64,000 bases of DNA from Sphingobium aromaticiconvertens (GCF_037154075.1 NZ_JBANRJ010000001.1:3777501-3841500); one strand, 5' to 3'. Counted from the stretch's first letter, positions 42,730 to 52,634 are shown. Notes: generated from the letters alone by a model not told the origin. Program-made: numbers and translations.

Positions 42730-45703
42730 GGCCGGCGTCGTGATCCTGGGAGGGCGCGTGGGCAGATTCAGGAGCCGGTCGCGGCGCGGTCGTAGCGGAC
42801 CGCCCGTCTTCGTGATCCTCTGCTTGGGCGGGACTTCGGTCGAGCAGCGAGACAATCCATCGATCCAGAATGGTCGCTGCGGACTGAGCACGGCTGGCGA
42901 TGCGTTTGGCTATCCCCCTCGGACGAGAGATTTCCGAGGGTTCTCGTTGCGCCGCGGACCGATCCTCGCGGGCCTCGCGGGCCTCGCGATCGGTACGCTG
43001 CTCGGCTCGGAGCCGATCCCAGCGTTCCCCGTGGCGGGCCGTCCGGCCCCTGACGCTGTCCCGTTCGATCCGTCCCAGACCCTGGAGCGAAGAGGTCTTC
43101 TCGCCCGAGCGCTGTTTCAGCTTTTCGACCAGCCGCTTCCGGTCCTCTGTCCAAAGCTTCGCGCCGAACCTCGCGCGGGTGATGGCGGTGTAATAGTTCT
43201 GGCCAGTGACGAGCGGCGAATTCACCGGCGCAAGGACGTAGACCCGATCGTAGGTCTTGGACTGCGCGGAATAAACGGTTTCGCCGTAACCATGGTCCCA
43301 GTTCTTGTGCTGAGACAGATCGATCTCCTGGTTCCTGCCGTCTCGATCCCAGCGGATTGTCGCGAGGGTACCGTCGAGTCGCTCGACGGTGCCGCGCTCG
43401 GCATTTTTGAGATCCAGATCCTTGTTGACCAGACGCCACTGGATCCGATCGCCGGCGGCAAGAACGCGCGCTTCTTCCCTGAACACATTGATCTGGGAGG
43501 CCCGCCCTAGCCGGGGGTCCCAATGGATGCTTCGGCCATGCTCATCGACCAGATTGACTGTCTGGCGTCCGCGAGCATCCCGCCCGACCCCAATCACCTT
43601 GTATTCGGCATCCCGGGCGATCCCGAGCCCAACATTGTCGCGGGAGAACACCACGACCTGTCCTCGGGAATAGAAGCGCGCGAAATGCTTCTCCTGGTCG
43701 GACATGCCGGAGGGTGACAGGATTGAAAGCCGAGTCTCTTCGGCCGCGATGGCGTCCTCGGTTTTTAGAGCTTCGCGGACCTTGGTGTTGACGATCAGGC
43801 GGGTGGCATTCTCCAGCACCAGGATGTTGGTCTTCGCCCGTCCCTCGGGCGTCAGGCGCGTCCAATCAGCGACCAGAGACTCCGCAAGCTTCTCGCTGGT
43901 TTCGCCGCTAATGACCTTGTCCAGGGCCCCGATCGAACCGTCATAATTCTGGAGACGGGCCAGCCGGACGGCCTGCATGATCTTGTCGTCTTGCTGGCGG
44001 ATTGGATCCTTCAGCTCCGCCCTGGGCATACCCAATCGCATCATCAGCCAGAAGGGTTTGCCCTGCTCGATTGCTCCTGTCTGACGGGTGTCACCGAGCA
44101 GGATGATACGCGCGCCGGTGGTCCGGCTGATCTCGAGTAGACGGATCGCCTGGCGGTTACCGAGCTGCCCGGCTTCGTCGATCAAGAGGACATGGCTGTC
44201 GTCGAGCCTCGCCCCGCCGGTGGCGAGCAGACTCGCCACCGTGCGCGATTCGATATTGGCTTTTTGACCCAATTCACCGGCAGCCGATGAGGTGGGAGCC
44301 AATGCTATCAGGGTGGCACTCTCCCCTACGGCTTCGCGTAATGCGCCGATGATGGTCGACTTTCCGGAGCCGGCCACACCGTGCACGGCAACAACCCGAT
44401 GGTCGGTCGTGCCGATATGGAGAAGCGCCGTTCTCTGCTCTGACAAGAGATTGTGGGCAATCCCGGCGTCGCGGAGCGCCTCGACGGATGCGAGTGGCCG
44501 CGCGTCGTTTAGGGCGAGCGCCAGATGGTCCGACAATGCCATTTCCAGGCGGGCCGTCTTCCGTGTGGTTCGGCCGCGCGTGTGGATTTCGTCACCAGTG
44601 CGATGCCGGGTTTCCAGGAGCTTGGCCCGCGCCTGATGTTCCTCGACGACGGGTCGGATGTCCGAGAGGCGAACCTCCCCGACATGCGAGGCCAATGCGG
44701 TCTGCAACAGTCGCCCGAGATTGTTGACCGCTTCCTTGCCTTCAGACTGGCGAAGGCCGAAGAGCATTGCGCGTGCAGCGGTCGCGAGCTCGACTTCGAT
44801 CTTCCGCTGGCCGGCTCGGTCGGCGCTCGCGCGAGTCTCATTCACCGCCTCGGCATGTTGGCCAAGTCGACCATCCCATCGCAGGTGCAGGTCTTCGAGC
44901 GACACCTTCTGCTTTGGACCGCGGGTAACGTAGAAGGCCTGCTGCCGCGCCGCCTGCCCGGTCAGACCATGTTCCTTCGCATGAGCTTCGATCTGCTCGG
45001 CGCGCTGGGACATCTCGGTGATCAGATCCCTGGGAACGCCCTTGATTTCGAAGAGGCCGCGCCGGGGATCGAACTCGACCTCATAACCAAGCTCCTTGAG
45101 AAGGTGCGCCAGTTCGTTCCGATAGACCTGTCCCGCTGCCATCTGCTCGGCGAACATGGCGCGCGTCTCGAGGCTGACCTTCTTTGCGCCATCACGTTCA
45201 TCGGTGATGTTCATGACGACGACATGGGTGTGAAGATGAGGATCGAGCTCGCGCGACGCATGTTCCGTGAAACGAGCGTAGATCAGGCGCCCGGTCGTCT
45301 TCTCGACAACCTCTCTATCGACGCGATGCCGCATTGTGGCATGCTCTTCGAGGTAGGAGAGCGCGACCCCGACCGCCCGCTCATGCGCCTGTACGATACG
45401 ATCATCGCCTGCCACGAGCGCCATGATCGAGACCGATTTCGGAGCGTTGACCGCGAAATCCCAGCCCGGATGATGCTGGATGTTGCCATCCTTGCGGCGA
45501 CGGCCAAGCTGTTGATCACCAACCTTGCCGGCAAGAAGCTCCTTGAAAACGCCGGGATCGACCTTCCCTTCAAGGCCGAGTTCGGCGGCGATCTTGCCAC
45601 CCCATTCGGAGTGCTCGTCGGCACCTTTGGTGTAATAGTCGCCGACGGTATAGTAGCGGGCGATGTTCGCGGGTTTCCCCTTCAGGCGGATGGGATTGAT
45701 CAT
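42719..45703 (-). CDS. MobF-family conjugative relaxase/helicase (TraA/TrwC type)
   Basis: Nicks oriT and unwinds DNA for transfer. The 994-residue protein has N-terminal Tyr pairs (RYYTVGDYYTKG, residues 17-24), the three-His metal site (HLHTH, residues 156-160) and a RecD-like helicase domain with Walker A AGSGKST at 444-450. Further helicase motifs include LIDEAGQLGN and YYTAITRARFG near the C-terminus. A long charged C-terminal tail follows. It overlaps traD by four bases. Confidence 0.93.
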   Translation of the reverse strand: MINPIRLKGKPANIARYYTVGDYYTKGADEHSEWGGKIAAELGLEGKVDPGVFKELLAGKVGDQQLGRRRKDGNIQHHPGWDFAVNAPKSVSIMALVAGDDRIVQAHERAVGVALSYLEEHATMRHRVDREVVEKTTGRLIYARFTEHASRELDPHLHTHVVVMNITDERDGAKKVSLETRAMFAEQMAAGQVYRNELAHLLKELGYEVEFDPRRGLFEIKGVPRDLITEMSQRAEQIEAHAKEHGLTGQAARQQAFYVTRGPKQKVSLEDLHLRWDGRLGQHAEAVNETRASADRAGQRKIEVELATAARAMLFGLRQSEGKEAVNNLGRLLQTALASHVGEVRLSDIRPVVEEHQARAKLLETRHRTGDEIHTRGRTTRKTARLEMALSDHLALALNDARPLASVEALRDAGIAHNLLSEQRTALLHIGTTDHRVVAVHGVAGSGKSTIIGALREAVGESATLIALAPTSSAAGELGQKANIESRTVASLLATGGARLDDSHVLLIDEAGQLGNRQAIRLLEISRTTGARIILLGDTRQTGAIEQGKPFWLMMRLGMPRAELKDPIRQQDDKIMQAVRLARLQNYDGSIGALDKVISGETSEKLAESLVADWTRLTPEGRAKTNILVLENATRLIVNTKVREALKTEDAIAAEETRLSILSPSGMSDQEKHFARFYSRGQVVVFSRDNVGLGIARDAEYKVIGVGRDARGRQTVNLVDEHGRSIHWDPRLGRASQINVFREEARVLAAGDRIQWRLVNKDLDLKNAERGTVERLDGTLATIRWDRDGRNQEIDLSQHKNWDHGYGETVYSAQSKTYDRVYVLAPVNSPLVTGQNYYTAITRARFGAKLWTEDRKRLVEKLKQRSGEKTSSLQGLGRIERDSVRGRTARHGERWDRLRAEQRTDREAREAREDRSAAQREPSEISRPRGIAKRIASRAQSAATILDRWIVSLLDRSPAQAEDHEDGRSATTAPRPAPESAHAPSQDHDAGHDR

Positions 45704-47745
45704 GCCGGCCTCGCTGTGTTGCGGGCGCCGTCATGGCGGCCGTGCTGGCTGAGGCGAAATCCCGCGGGCTTGCCGAACAGCTCAAGCGGGGGTGAAGTGG
45801 GTGCCGGTTCGTTGTCCCCGTTCGGATGGGACGGCGACATCGGACCAGCACTTGGGGCGCCATCCGATGTTCCTGTCTCTTCTGGTGGCGGAGGAAGTGG
45901 CAGCTCGGCCTCGTGCGCCTTTGGATCGGGCCGGCGTCGCTTCTGGGTGCCCGCCCTCGGCTTAGCCGGAGGCGGCGGCGTAACCGAAATAGGCGGCGCC
46001 GGTGGGACCGCGACCGCCAGCCGAATGGGCGGTGCTCCGCGCTCCTCGAACGCATCGGCGACAGAAGCGACCTTATGGTAGCTGTCCTCGAACCGGACCA
46101 CCGGCAGGCTGCGTCCGAAGCGCAGATAGCCCACCAGATTGGGCAGGTTGGTGACCTCGGTGTGCATGACCAGGGGCCGCGTCACCTGCATGCGCGAGAG
46201 GTTCACACCGTCGCGCATGTCGTTCACGCCATAGGACATGCCTTCGTTTGCCTCGACCTGCTCGACCTGGCCGAGGTTCTCGCTGACATGCTTTGCGGTC
46301 GGGGTGTCGTTGGCTCTGAGCGCCACCCACGTCGAGCAGTAGCCGGTGATCGCTGCGGCGTCCTGGATGCCGTAAGTCGCCTCGAGCTGAGGGTAGCTCT
46401 GAAAACCGAGGATGCCGCAGCCGCCGTATTTCCGGGCGCGGGCAAGGAAGTCGCCGAGCGAGGGCAGACGCTGGAGCGTCGGCAACTCGTCGATGACGCA
46501 ATAGAGGCGGCGGCTGCGATCGGCTGTCATACTCATGATCGCGCTGATCGCGATGTCGAGCCACACCGTGATCAGGGGGCGGAGCGAGGGAAGCTGGTCC
46601 GCCTTCACGGTGATGAAGAGCCAGCTGTCGTCCCTTTCGTTGGCAACCCAGTCGCGGATCGAGAAGCCGTCGGCGGTATCGTCGAGATAGGAGAAGCTGC
46701 GCATGACGGAGGCGAGCTCGGCCTGGATGCCGGCGCTGGTACGCTCGCCTTCGGTCGAGATGAACGCCGCCGCATCGGTGCCGGCGGCGAAAGCAGCGAG
46801 GTCCTTCAGCTTGGAGCGCAGCAGCGTGTCGAGCAGGATCGAGACGAGAGTCCGTTCCTGGCGCGCCAACTTCCGCAGGACGGCGACCAGAGTCCCGCGC
46901 GCGGCCTTTGCCCAGAAGGGATCGCCAGTCTTGTCCGGGATCGTGGACTCGGCGATCTGGTCGTAGTGATAGTCGCGAGGAACATCGACCCAGGGCGACC
47001 AGCAATCCGCCCGGGCGTCGAGCGGGTTCAACAGCACGTCGATACCGGGCCGGTAGAATTTCTCGACGAAGGTTCCGGCAGTGTCATAGACGATGGCGCG
47101 GCGCTTCCGCTTGCGGATGCCGTCGAGCATCTTGACGATGATGTTGGTCTTGCCGGTGCCCGGAGCGCCGCAGATGAGAATGTGCTCCGGTTCGAAGGCG
47201 TCGGGCACGTTGACGCCGCCGATTTCGAAGCTGCCCCTGGCGTAGCGCCAGAGCGCGCGGCGAACCTGCCGAACGGTTCCAAAGCGCGCGCCGCGCAGGA
47301 ACTGGTTGGAGCCAAGCCCTCTCCCCGTTCGGGTGAAATAGAACCAGGCCCAGAAGAGCATGGCGAGGGCGAAAAGCCCGGAGAGCGCTGCACCGTGTAG
47401 CAGGTAGGTCTCGAAGGCAGCGAGCGTCTTGTGGGCAACACCGGAGTCGAGCAAGCCCTTCGGCGTCGTCCAATACTGCTTGCCCGCCGGAGTCTTGAAG
47501 AGGATCGGGGTCGCGTTGCCGGGAACAGTGTCCCCCATGAAGGCCGCCTGGCCGAGCTTCACCAGAACGAAGCGCTCATACTCTGAGGATTTCTCAAGCG
47601 CGTACCAGATGATCCCACCGATCCAGATGACCAGTCCTGCAAGGAAGGTCTGGTAGAAGACCTGGGTGGTCATCCGGACGTTGTGGACGATGGCTTGCCC
47701 GCCGCGGGTCCAGGAGCCCAGCGTGTCGTGGCGGAAGATGCTCAT
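45700..47745 (-). CDS. traD: Type IV coupling protein TraD
   Basis: Inner-membrane ATPase that hands the relaxase-DNA complex to the T4SS. The 681-residue protein has two N-terminal helices (about 29-50 and 115-137), Walker A APGTGKT near 194-200, Walker B VIDELPTLQ near 418, and a TraD C-terminal domain. A Pro-rich tail ends it. It lies directly between the relaxase and the RHH gene, overlapping both by four bases. Confidence 0.93.
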   Translation of the reverse strand: MSIFRHDTLGSWTRGGQAIVHNVRMTTQVFYQTFLAGLVIWIGGIIWYALEKSSEYERFVLVKLGQAAFMGDTVPGNATPILFKTPAGKQYWTTPKGLLDSGVAHKTLAAFETYLLHGAALSGLFALAMLFWAWFYFTRTGRGLGSNQFLRGARFGTVRQVRRALWRYARGSFEIGGVNVPDAFEPEHILICGAPGTGKTNIIVKMLDGIRKRKRRAIVYDTAGTFVEKFYRPGIDVLLNPLDARADCWSPWVDVPRDYHYDQIAESTIPDKTGDPFWAKAARGTLVAVLRKLARQERTLVSILLDTLLRSKLKDLAAFAAGTDAAAFISTEGERTSAGIQAELASVMRSFSYLDDTADGFSIRDWVANERDDSWLFITVKADQLPSLRPLITVWLDIAISAIMSMTADRSRRLYCVIDELPTLQRLPSLGDFLARARKYGGCGILGFQSYPQLEATYGIQDAAAITGYCSTWVALRANDTPTAKHVSENLGQVEQVEANEGMSYGVNDMRDGVNLSRMQVTRPLVMHTEVTNLPNLVGYLRFGRSLPVVRFEDSYHKVASVADAFEERGAPPIRLAVAVPPAPPISVTPPPPAKPRAGTQKRRRPDPKAHEAELPLPPPPEETGTSDGAPSAGPMSPSHPNGDNEPAPTSPPLELFGKPAGFRLSQHGRHDGARNTARPA

Positions 47746-48044
47746 GGCCGGTCCTGCTCGGGATCGAGCAGCCCCCTTTCGCGGAGGAGCCGGCGCGCCT
47801 CGCCCAGTCCCTTCTGGAGGATGTCGGGCGACCGCTCGCCGACAGACGTGGCGAGGATGGCGAAGGCCTGGATGACCGTCGCATGGAGCTCATCGAAGCG
47901 GGCATGGTAGCCCGAAGGATCTGTGCCTTCGAAGCGTTCGAGGATGTCGCGACAATAGGTCGCGGCGCCGAGACCGGCATTGCGCGCCTGGATAGAAAGG
48001 CGCGCATAGAGGTCATCGTCGATGCGAATAGTGATGCGTGCCAA
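47742..48044 (-). CDS. Ribbon-helix-helix relaxosome accessory protein (MobC/TraJ-like)
   Basis: This 100-residue protein begins MARITIRIDDDLYARLSIQARNAGLG, the beta-strand and first helix of a ribbon-helix-helix DNA binder. A helical C-terminus (LQKGLGEARRLLRERGLLDP) follows. It sits next to traD and a repeat-rich intergenic region, so it probably binds oriT and aids the relaxase. It may also autoregulate the operon. Confidence 0.78.
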   Translation of the reverse strand: MARITIRIDDDLYARLSIQARNAGLGAATYCRDILERFEGTDPSGYHARFDELHATVIQAFAILATSVGERSPDILQKGLGEARRLLRERGLLDPEQDRP

Positions 48045-48510
48045 GCGGCGGACTCCTTGTCCGGCACGCCAGCAACGTGGTGAAGCGTCACCCTTATAGC
48101 CGATTTACGCCGTGATCTCAACAATTTATCGAAACTGCCGGTGGCAGCCAGTGAGTGCCAAGCGAGATCAATCGCTTAGGCCCGCATCATTCCGGGCCTG
48201 GCTGCCGGCGGCAGCCGATCAGTGCCCGATCGACAGCCGCTCTGTGCCCTCGGAAAATGGCGGAATTCCTGGCGATTCGCGCCCGCAGCACCCGTGCGTG
48301 GGGTGCATTACACCCGCCTCCGGCGTGCGTCCCTCGCCCGCAGCGCGCTTGCCCGCTGCGCCCGTCGATCCCGATCGGCGCGGGTCCTCCCGGCAGGGGA
48401 GCCGCGCTTGATCGACTGCGCTCTGTTGGCGGGAAGGCGTTGCAAGCGAAAGCTCCTTGATGAATAGTCGGGACTGGCGAGCAGACCTCCTTCCTAGAAG
48501 GAGTCCAAAC
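48045..48510. other. Candidate oriT / operator region with iterated repeats
   Basis: This 466-base gene-free region lies between the divergent RHH and plus-strand genes. It holds three copies of a 17-base repeat, GGCAGCC-N5-AGTGCC-like, at 48143-48159, 48210-48226 and 48232-48248. Two near-identical palindromes (CTGCCGGTGGCAG at 48135-48147 and CTGCCGGCGGCAG at 48202-48214) and a hairpin AGGCCCG/CCGGGCCT at 48178-48199 accompany them. This layout fits an oriT bound by the RHH protein, but no nic site can be placed. Confidence 0.6.
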
Positions 48511-48867
48511 ATGCCCAAGATGACGGAACGGGAACGGCTCGCGAAGATCGAGGCCGACCAGCGCAACCTCGCGCAAGAAGCCGAGACGGTGCGGCGCGGA
48601 TTGCGGGCGCATTATGGGAGGCTCGCGACCGAGCTTGCGGTTGAACGCTTGAGCGAGCGCGAGTTTCGCGATGTCCTCGGCCAAGCGATCAGGGTCGGCG
48701 GTGGTGCCGCGCTGGCAGCCTTGAAGGCGCTTCCCGCTGCGTCCGATGATCCGCCCGCACGGGGTTTGCCGGTCAAGACTGGTGCCGCCGCGCGGGGGAA
48801 GTCCGGCGCCACGCCGCCGCCCGGATCGGAGGCCGGAGGAGCGAGCCAGGCGACGGTGCAGCCTTAG
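48511..48867 (+). CDS. Hypothetical helical protein of the element
   Basis: This 118-residue protein begins MPKMTERERLAKIEADQRNLAQEAETVRRGLRAHYGRLATELAVERLSEREFRDVLGQAIRVGG. It is helical and charged, ending in a disordered Gly/Pro/Ala tail. A clear AGAAGGAG ribosome site precedes the ATG at 48511. It might bind DNA or the relaxosome, but I do not recognise it. Its orientation is opposite to the transfer genes. Confidence 0.65.
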   Translation: MPKMTERERLAKIEADQRNLAQEAETVRRGLRAHYGRLATELAVERLSEREFRDVLGQAIRVGGGAALAALKALPAASDDPPARGLPVKTGAAARGKSGATPPPGSEAGGASQATVQP

Positions 48868-48917
48868 CGGAAAGGGGAGCGACGTTGGCGGGCGGAACGC
48901 CCGGCAAAAGGAGCGAC

Positions 48918-48946
48918 GCGGGGGAAACCGTTCGGGTTTCCCCCGC
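48918..48946 (+). terminator. Hairpin after the plus-strand hypothetical gene
   Basis: GCGGGGGAAACC pairs perfectly with GGTTTCCCCCGC. There is no T-run after it, so termination is only likely, not certain. Confidence 0.42.
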
Positions 48947-48965
48947 TCGTGCGACAAGCACGACA

Positions 48966-48998
48966 AGGGACCGGCTGCGGTGTGCCGCGCCGGTCCCT
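48966..48998 (-). terminator. Hairpin downstream of the DUF2493 gene
   Basis: AGGGACCGGC pairs with GCCGGTCCCT around a GC-rich loop. On the minus strand it is followed by TTGTCG, 20 bases after the DUF2493 stop. Confidence 0.5.
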
Positions 48999-49018
48999 CT
49001 CGTTCGGTGTTCGTCCGA

Positions 49019-50032
49019 TCAGGCCGCTATGACGCGGCGCTTGCGCTTGATCGGCACATCGGGTTCCTGATCGGTCCTCATGAAAACATGCGTGGGCACG
49101 CGGTGGCCCTTCTCCGGGTTGAGCAGGTCATAGAGGCTCGACTGGATGCCGGAACCTTCGCACAGCAGCGCCTCGACCGGCATAAGCTCGGCAATGTCGC
49201 GGTTGCGCTTGAAGCCCTTGCCCTTGCCGCGTCCATAGAGGCCGAACGCGATACAGACGGCACCGCGCTGCGCTGCCCATGCGGCGGCGGCGGCGTCCAC
49301 ACCGGCGCGCTGCCCGGTGGTGACAAGCACCATGTGCGGGATGCGCGCCCTGATCTGGTCGAGCCTGTTCCAGATGACGCGCCAGTCGTGCCAGTCCTGC
49401 GGGCCGGAAACGACGACGACGGGGCCTTGCGGGTCGTAGCGATCGCGCCGCCGCTCGGATCGTGCGCGCAGGAAGTCGAGCGCGGAAATCTGGCTGGCGG
49501 TGGTGACATGGGATGCGCGCGAGCCTTTGGCCGGAGACCAAGGGCGACCGGCATAGGCGCGAAACATGGCGGCGGCATAGTCGCGCATGGCTTCCATTGC
49601 CGCGCGCTGTTCGGCGACCGACTGGCATTCAAGCTGGGTGTCTTCCAATTCCTTGTTGAACACCTCGCCCGGTTCCAGACGGCGGGCCATGTCGCGGATC
49701 GTATCGGCCAGCCTGTCCTCCCGGCTTTCCAGCTTGTTCGCGACGAAGTGAAAGCTGTTGACGAAGCCCCATGCGAGTTCCGGCGCAAGCGGGTCCAATC
49801 GCGTATCGTCCAGCAGGTCGAAAATGGCGGCGATGATCCCGCCGCATTCCGCCTGCGCCGCGAGCGGGTTGGGCATGGTGTGTTCGGCGGGTTCCTCGCC
49901 CGCGTCGATAATGGTAAGAGGCAAGGGATCGCCGAACGACGCCACGAAATCGGGGGTTGCGGTGAGTTCGGCATAGAGTTCCGGCAGGTCGGCAAAGTTG
50001 CTAACGCTGCGCAAGGCCGTTGGCTTGCTCAT
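49019..50032 (-). CDS. DUF2493 (YspA/SLOG family) protein
   Basis: This 337-residue protein has an N-terminal helical part and a C-terminal Rossmann-like SLOG domain (DPQGPVVVVSGPQDWHDWRVIWNRLDQIRARIPHMVLVTTGQRAGVDAAAAAWAAQRGA). The strand-GPQDW-helix block is the DUF2493 nucleotide-sensing signature. SLOG proteins bind nucleotides or ligands, and this family is common on plasmids and ICEs. It is probably co-transcribed with DUF736. Confidence 0.85.
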   Translation of the reverse strand: MSKPTALRSVSNFADLPELYAELTATPDFVASFGDPLPLTIIDAGEEPAEHTMPNPLAAQAECGGIIAAIFDLLDDTRLDPLAPELAWGFVNSFHFVANKLESREDRLADTIRDMARRLEPGEVFNKELEDTQLECQSVAEQRAAMEAMRDYAAAMFRAYAGRPWSPAKGSRASHVTTASQISALDFLRARSERRRDRYDPQGPVVVVSGPQDWHDWRVIWNRLDQIRARIPHMVLVTTGQRAGVDAAAAAWAAQRGAVCIAFGLYGRGKGKGFKRNRDIAELMPVEALLCEGSGIQSSLYDLLNPEKGHRVPTHVFMRTDQEPDVPIKRKRRVIAA

Positions 50033-50112
50033 GGGATGGACTCCTTTGGTCGGGTGACGGTTCAGGACCGGGGAAGCGTTCCAGCGCTCCCCCGGCCCGC
50101 CTTTAGTGCCGC

Positions 50113-50604
50113 TTAGAAGGGCACCTCATCGTCAAGGCCGCGTCCGCCTCCGGTATATTCGCCGCCTGCCCCTGCGGTGCTGCCGCCGGAGAAACCGCCA
50201 CCTGACCGGCCTCCGAAACCGCCCTGTCGTTGTCCGCCATTGGAGCGCCCGCCGAAGCCGCCGCCCTGCGCCTCGCGCTCGCGTTCGCGCCGCCACTGGA
50301 CATCGAAGCCGTTCGTTTCGTCCCCGAACAAGGCGATGGGGAGCGGCTCGCGGAAACTCGGATCGTCGACCATGCCGGACAGGAACACCTCGTCATTGGA
50401 GCGCATCTTGCGTTCCCAGACGACACCGATCTGGATTTCGTCGCCCGCGCGGTTCGTCTCGTAGATTTCATAGACGGGGGCGCTGTCGCTCTGTCGATCC
50501 TCGACACGGCGCATGATGAGGTAGGGAAAGCGCATCTCGCGAGTGGCGATCTTGCCGATAATGTCGCTGGCGCGCTCGTCGAATTTGAAGCTACCGATCT
50601 TCAT
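50113..50604 (-). CDS. DUF736 protein with SSB-like acidic C-terminal tip
   Basis: This 163-residue protein has an N-terminal DUF736 domain (MKIGSFKFDERASDIIGKIATREMRFPY, then ETNRAGDEIQIGVVWERK). A Gly-rich linker (about residues 110-150) follows, ending DDEVPF. That tail closely resembles the C-terminal peptide of single-stranded-DNA-binding protein (DDxIPF). DUF736 is a plasmid-associated family of unknown function. The ATG at 50604 is the natural start; the upstream 18 codons look noncoding. Confidence 0.85.
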   Translation of the reverse strand: MKIGSFKFDERASDIIGKIATREMRFPYLIMRRVEDRQSDSAPVYEIYETNRAGDEIQIGVVWERKMRSNDEVFLSGMVDDPSFREPLPIALFGDETNGFDVQWRREREREAQGGGFGGRSNGGQRQGGFGGRSGGGFSGGSTAGAGGEYTGGGRGLDDEVPF

Positions 50605-50997
50605 GACTTCATCCTTTCTCTTGGGTGCGGTCCGTTTTTCTTTCCCGGCCGCATCCAAACCCTACTCCCTCCCCTCCATTACTTCCATGTTATTGATTTA
50701 TTGACAGATTTTCATCGTGCCTGGTGAGCCCGAGCACAGACGGCCGCGTCAGCGGCCCACAAATGACGAAGACGCACCGGCCGCGCAGCAGTCGGTTCCG
50801 CTTGAATGGAAAGGGAGCGTGGGCCGGCTCGATCGTCATCGCACCCGGAGCCGCCCTCGCAGGTCCGAAGGCGCAGGGCGGGGCTCTTGTCCGCAAGAAG
50901 CACGGGAGGGGCTCTAGCGAAGCTTGGCGAAAAGGGGCCGGCGCTTCTGTTGAAAACAGACAAACATCGCCGGCCCCTTTTCGCCTAGCGTAGCTTT
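50605..50997. other. Intergenic region between DUF736 and IS21
   Basis: I see no convincing gene here; open frames cross the IS end and lack coding character. It holds a large inverted repeat at 50927-50943 and 50968-50984. It probably also includes the promoter of the DUF736-DUF2493 operon, read right to left. Confidence 0.45.
50927..50984. repeat. 17-bp perfect inverted repeat with nested hairpin
   Basis: GCGAAAAGGGGCCGGCG (50927-50943) matches the reverse complement at 50968-50984. The 24-base loop holds a nested TCTGTT/AACAGA hairpin, so the whole folds as a two-level stem. It ends 13 bases before the IS21 left end. It could be a terminator, an operator or a remnant of the pre-insertion sequence. 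Confidence 0.75.
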
Positions 50998-51101
50998 TGT
51001 TGATTGCCGTTGAGAAGTGACCCGGGGAAGCCAGTAATTTCCACTGAGAAGTGACCCATGTTTGAACACGTCCCTGGCTTTGACGAGCGGGGGACCATGG
51101 A

Positions 51102-52634
51102 GTGTTGGACATGGCATTATTGAGCGTTATCCGGCGGTGGCATTACCGCGATCATCTATCGATCCGGGAGATAGCCAGGCGCACCGGTCTTTCCCGCAAC
51201 ACCGTTCGTAAATATCTGCGGTCGGACACGATCGAGCCGCAGTTCAAGGTGCCGGAGCGACCGAGCAAGCTGGACCCGTTCGTCGAGCGGCTGACAGCCT
51301 GGCTGAGGCGGGAGATGGGCCGTCCGCGCAAGCAGAAGCGCACGGTCAAGCAGTTGTATGCCGATCTGGTGAGCCTCGGCTTTGACGGTTCCTATGGCCG
51401 TGTCGCGGCCTTTGCCCGGGACTGGCGTGATGATTATCGCCGCCAGCAGCAGATGAGCGGCAGAGGCACCTTCGTGCCGTTGTCCTTCGCACCGGGTGAG
51501 GCGTTCCAGTTCGACTGGAGCGAGGACTGGGCGATCATCGATGGCGTGCGCACCAAGCTGCAGGTCGCGCACTTCAAGCTCAGCTACAGTCGCGCCTTCT
51601 TTGTGCGGGCCTATCTACTGCAGACCCACGAGATGCTGTTCGACGCCCATAATCATGCGTTCCGCGTGCTGGGCGGCGTGCCGCGACGCGGCATCTACGA
51701 CAACATGAGGACTGCCGTCGACAAGGTCGGGCGCGGCAAGAGCCGGACCGTCAACGCCCGCTTCCTGACGATGGTGAGCCATTATCTGTTCGAGGCCGAG
51801 TTCTGTAATCCGGCCGCTGGGTGGGAGAAGGGCCAGGTCGAGAAGAACGTGCAGGATGCACGGCATCGCCTGTGGCAGCCTGTCCCCCAGACTCAGAGCC
51901 TCGACGCTTTGAACATCTGGCTGGAGGAGCGCTGCAAGGCGCTATGGCAGGATATTCCGCACGGAATCGAGCCCGGGTCTGTCGCTGATGCCTGGGCGGA
52001 TGAGGTGGCGAGCCTGATGCCGACAGGCAGGGCGTTCGATGGCTTTGTCGAGTATGGCAAGCGGGTCTCACCGACCTGCCTCGTCCATCTCGAGCGCAAC
52101 CGCTACAGCGTGCCGGCGTCGTTCGCCAACCGCCCCGTCAGCCTGCGCGTCTATCCCGACCGCTTCCTGGTGGTCGCCGAGGGACAGTTGCTGTGCGAAC
52201 ACCAGCGTATCATCGAACGATCCCACGATGGGCCGGGGCGCACCGTCTATGACTGGCGCCATTATCTGGCGGTGGTGCAGCGCAAGCCAGGTGCCCTGCG
52301 CAATGGGGCGCCGTTCCTTGAACTGCCTGATCCCTTCCAGCGGCTGCAGCGGCATCTGTTGCGGTCTCCTGGCGGTGACAGGGAGATGGTCGAGATCCTG
52401 GCCCTGGTGCTGCATCATGACGAGCAGACCGTGCTGACGGCCGTCACGATGGCGTTGGAGGGGGGCGTTCCAACCAAGACCCATATCCTCAACCTCCTGC
52501 ACCGTCTGCTCGACGGCAAGCCGCTGACAACGCCGCCGGTCACGGCGCCACAGGCGCTGAGACTGGTCAGCGAGCCGATGGCCAATGTCGAGCGCTATGA
52601 CGCTCTGCGTCGGGAGAGCCGCCATGCGTCATGA
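51102..52634 (+). CDS. istA: IS21 transposase IstA
   Basis: DDE-type transposase of 510 residues. It has an N-terminal helix-turn-helix ([24 protein letters not shown]) and the catalytic core, with the first Asp in [12 protein letters not shown], the second region in [13 protein letters not shown], and a Glu in [15 protein letters not shown]. No frameshift is visible. Its stop overlaps the istB start. Confidence 0.95.
   Translation: MLDMALLSVIRRWHYRDHLSIREIARRTGLSRNTVRKYLRSDTIEPQFKVPERPSKLDPFVERLTAWLRREMGRPRKQKRTVKQLYADLVSLGFDGSYGRVAAFARDWRDDYRRQQQMSGRGTFVPLSFAPGEAFQFDWSEDWAIIDGVRTKLQVAHFKLSYSRAFFVRAYLLQTHEMLFDAHNHAFRVLGGVPRRGIYDNMRTAVDKVGRGKSRTVNARFLTMVSHYLFEAEFCNPAAGWEKGQVEKNVQDARHRLWQPVPQTQSLDALNIWLEERCKALWQDIPHGIEPGSVADAWADEVASLMPTGRAFDGFVEYGKRVSPTCLVHLERNRYSVPASFANRPVSLRVYPDRFLVVAEGQLLCEHQRIIERSHDGPGRTVYDWRHYLAVVQRKPGALRNGAPFLELPDPFQRLQRHLLRSPGGDREMVEILALVLHHDEQTVLTAVTMALEGGVPTKTHILNLLHRLLDGKPLTTPPVTAPQALRLVSEPMANVERYDALRRESRHAS

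Noticed and set aside
44525..46081. A 518-codon plus-strand frame over relaxase and traD
   Set aside because: Both minus-strand genes carry catalytic motifs and family length; the plus frame is a shadow.
50690..51112. A minus-strand frame crossing the IS21 left end
   Set aside because: It mixes IS end and host sequence, has no family features, and could only arise from the insertion.
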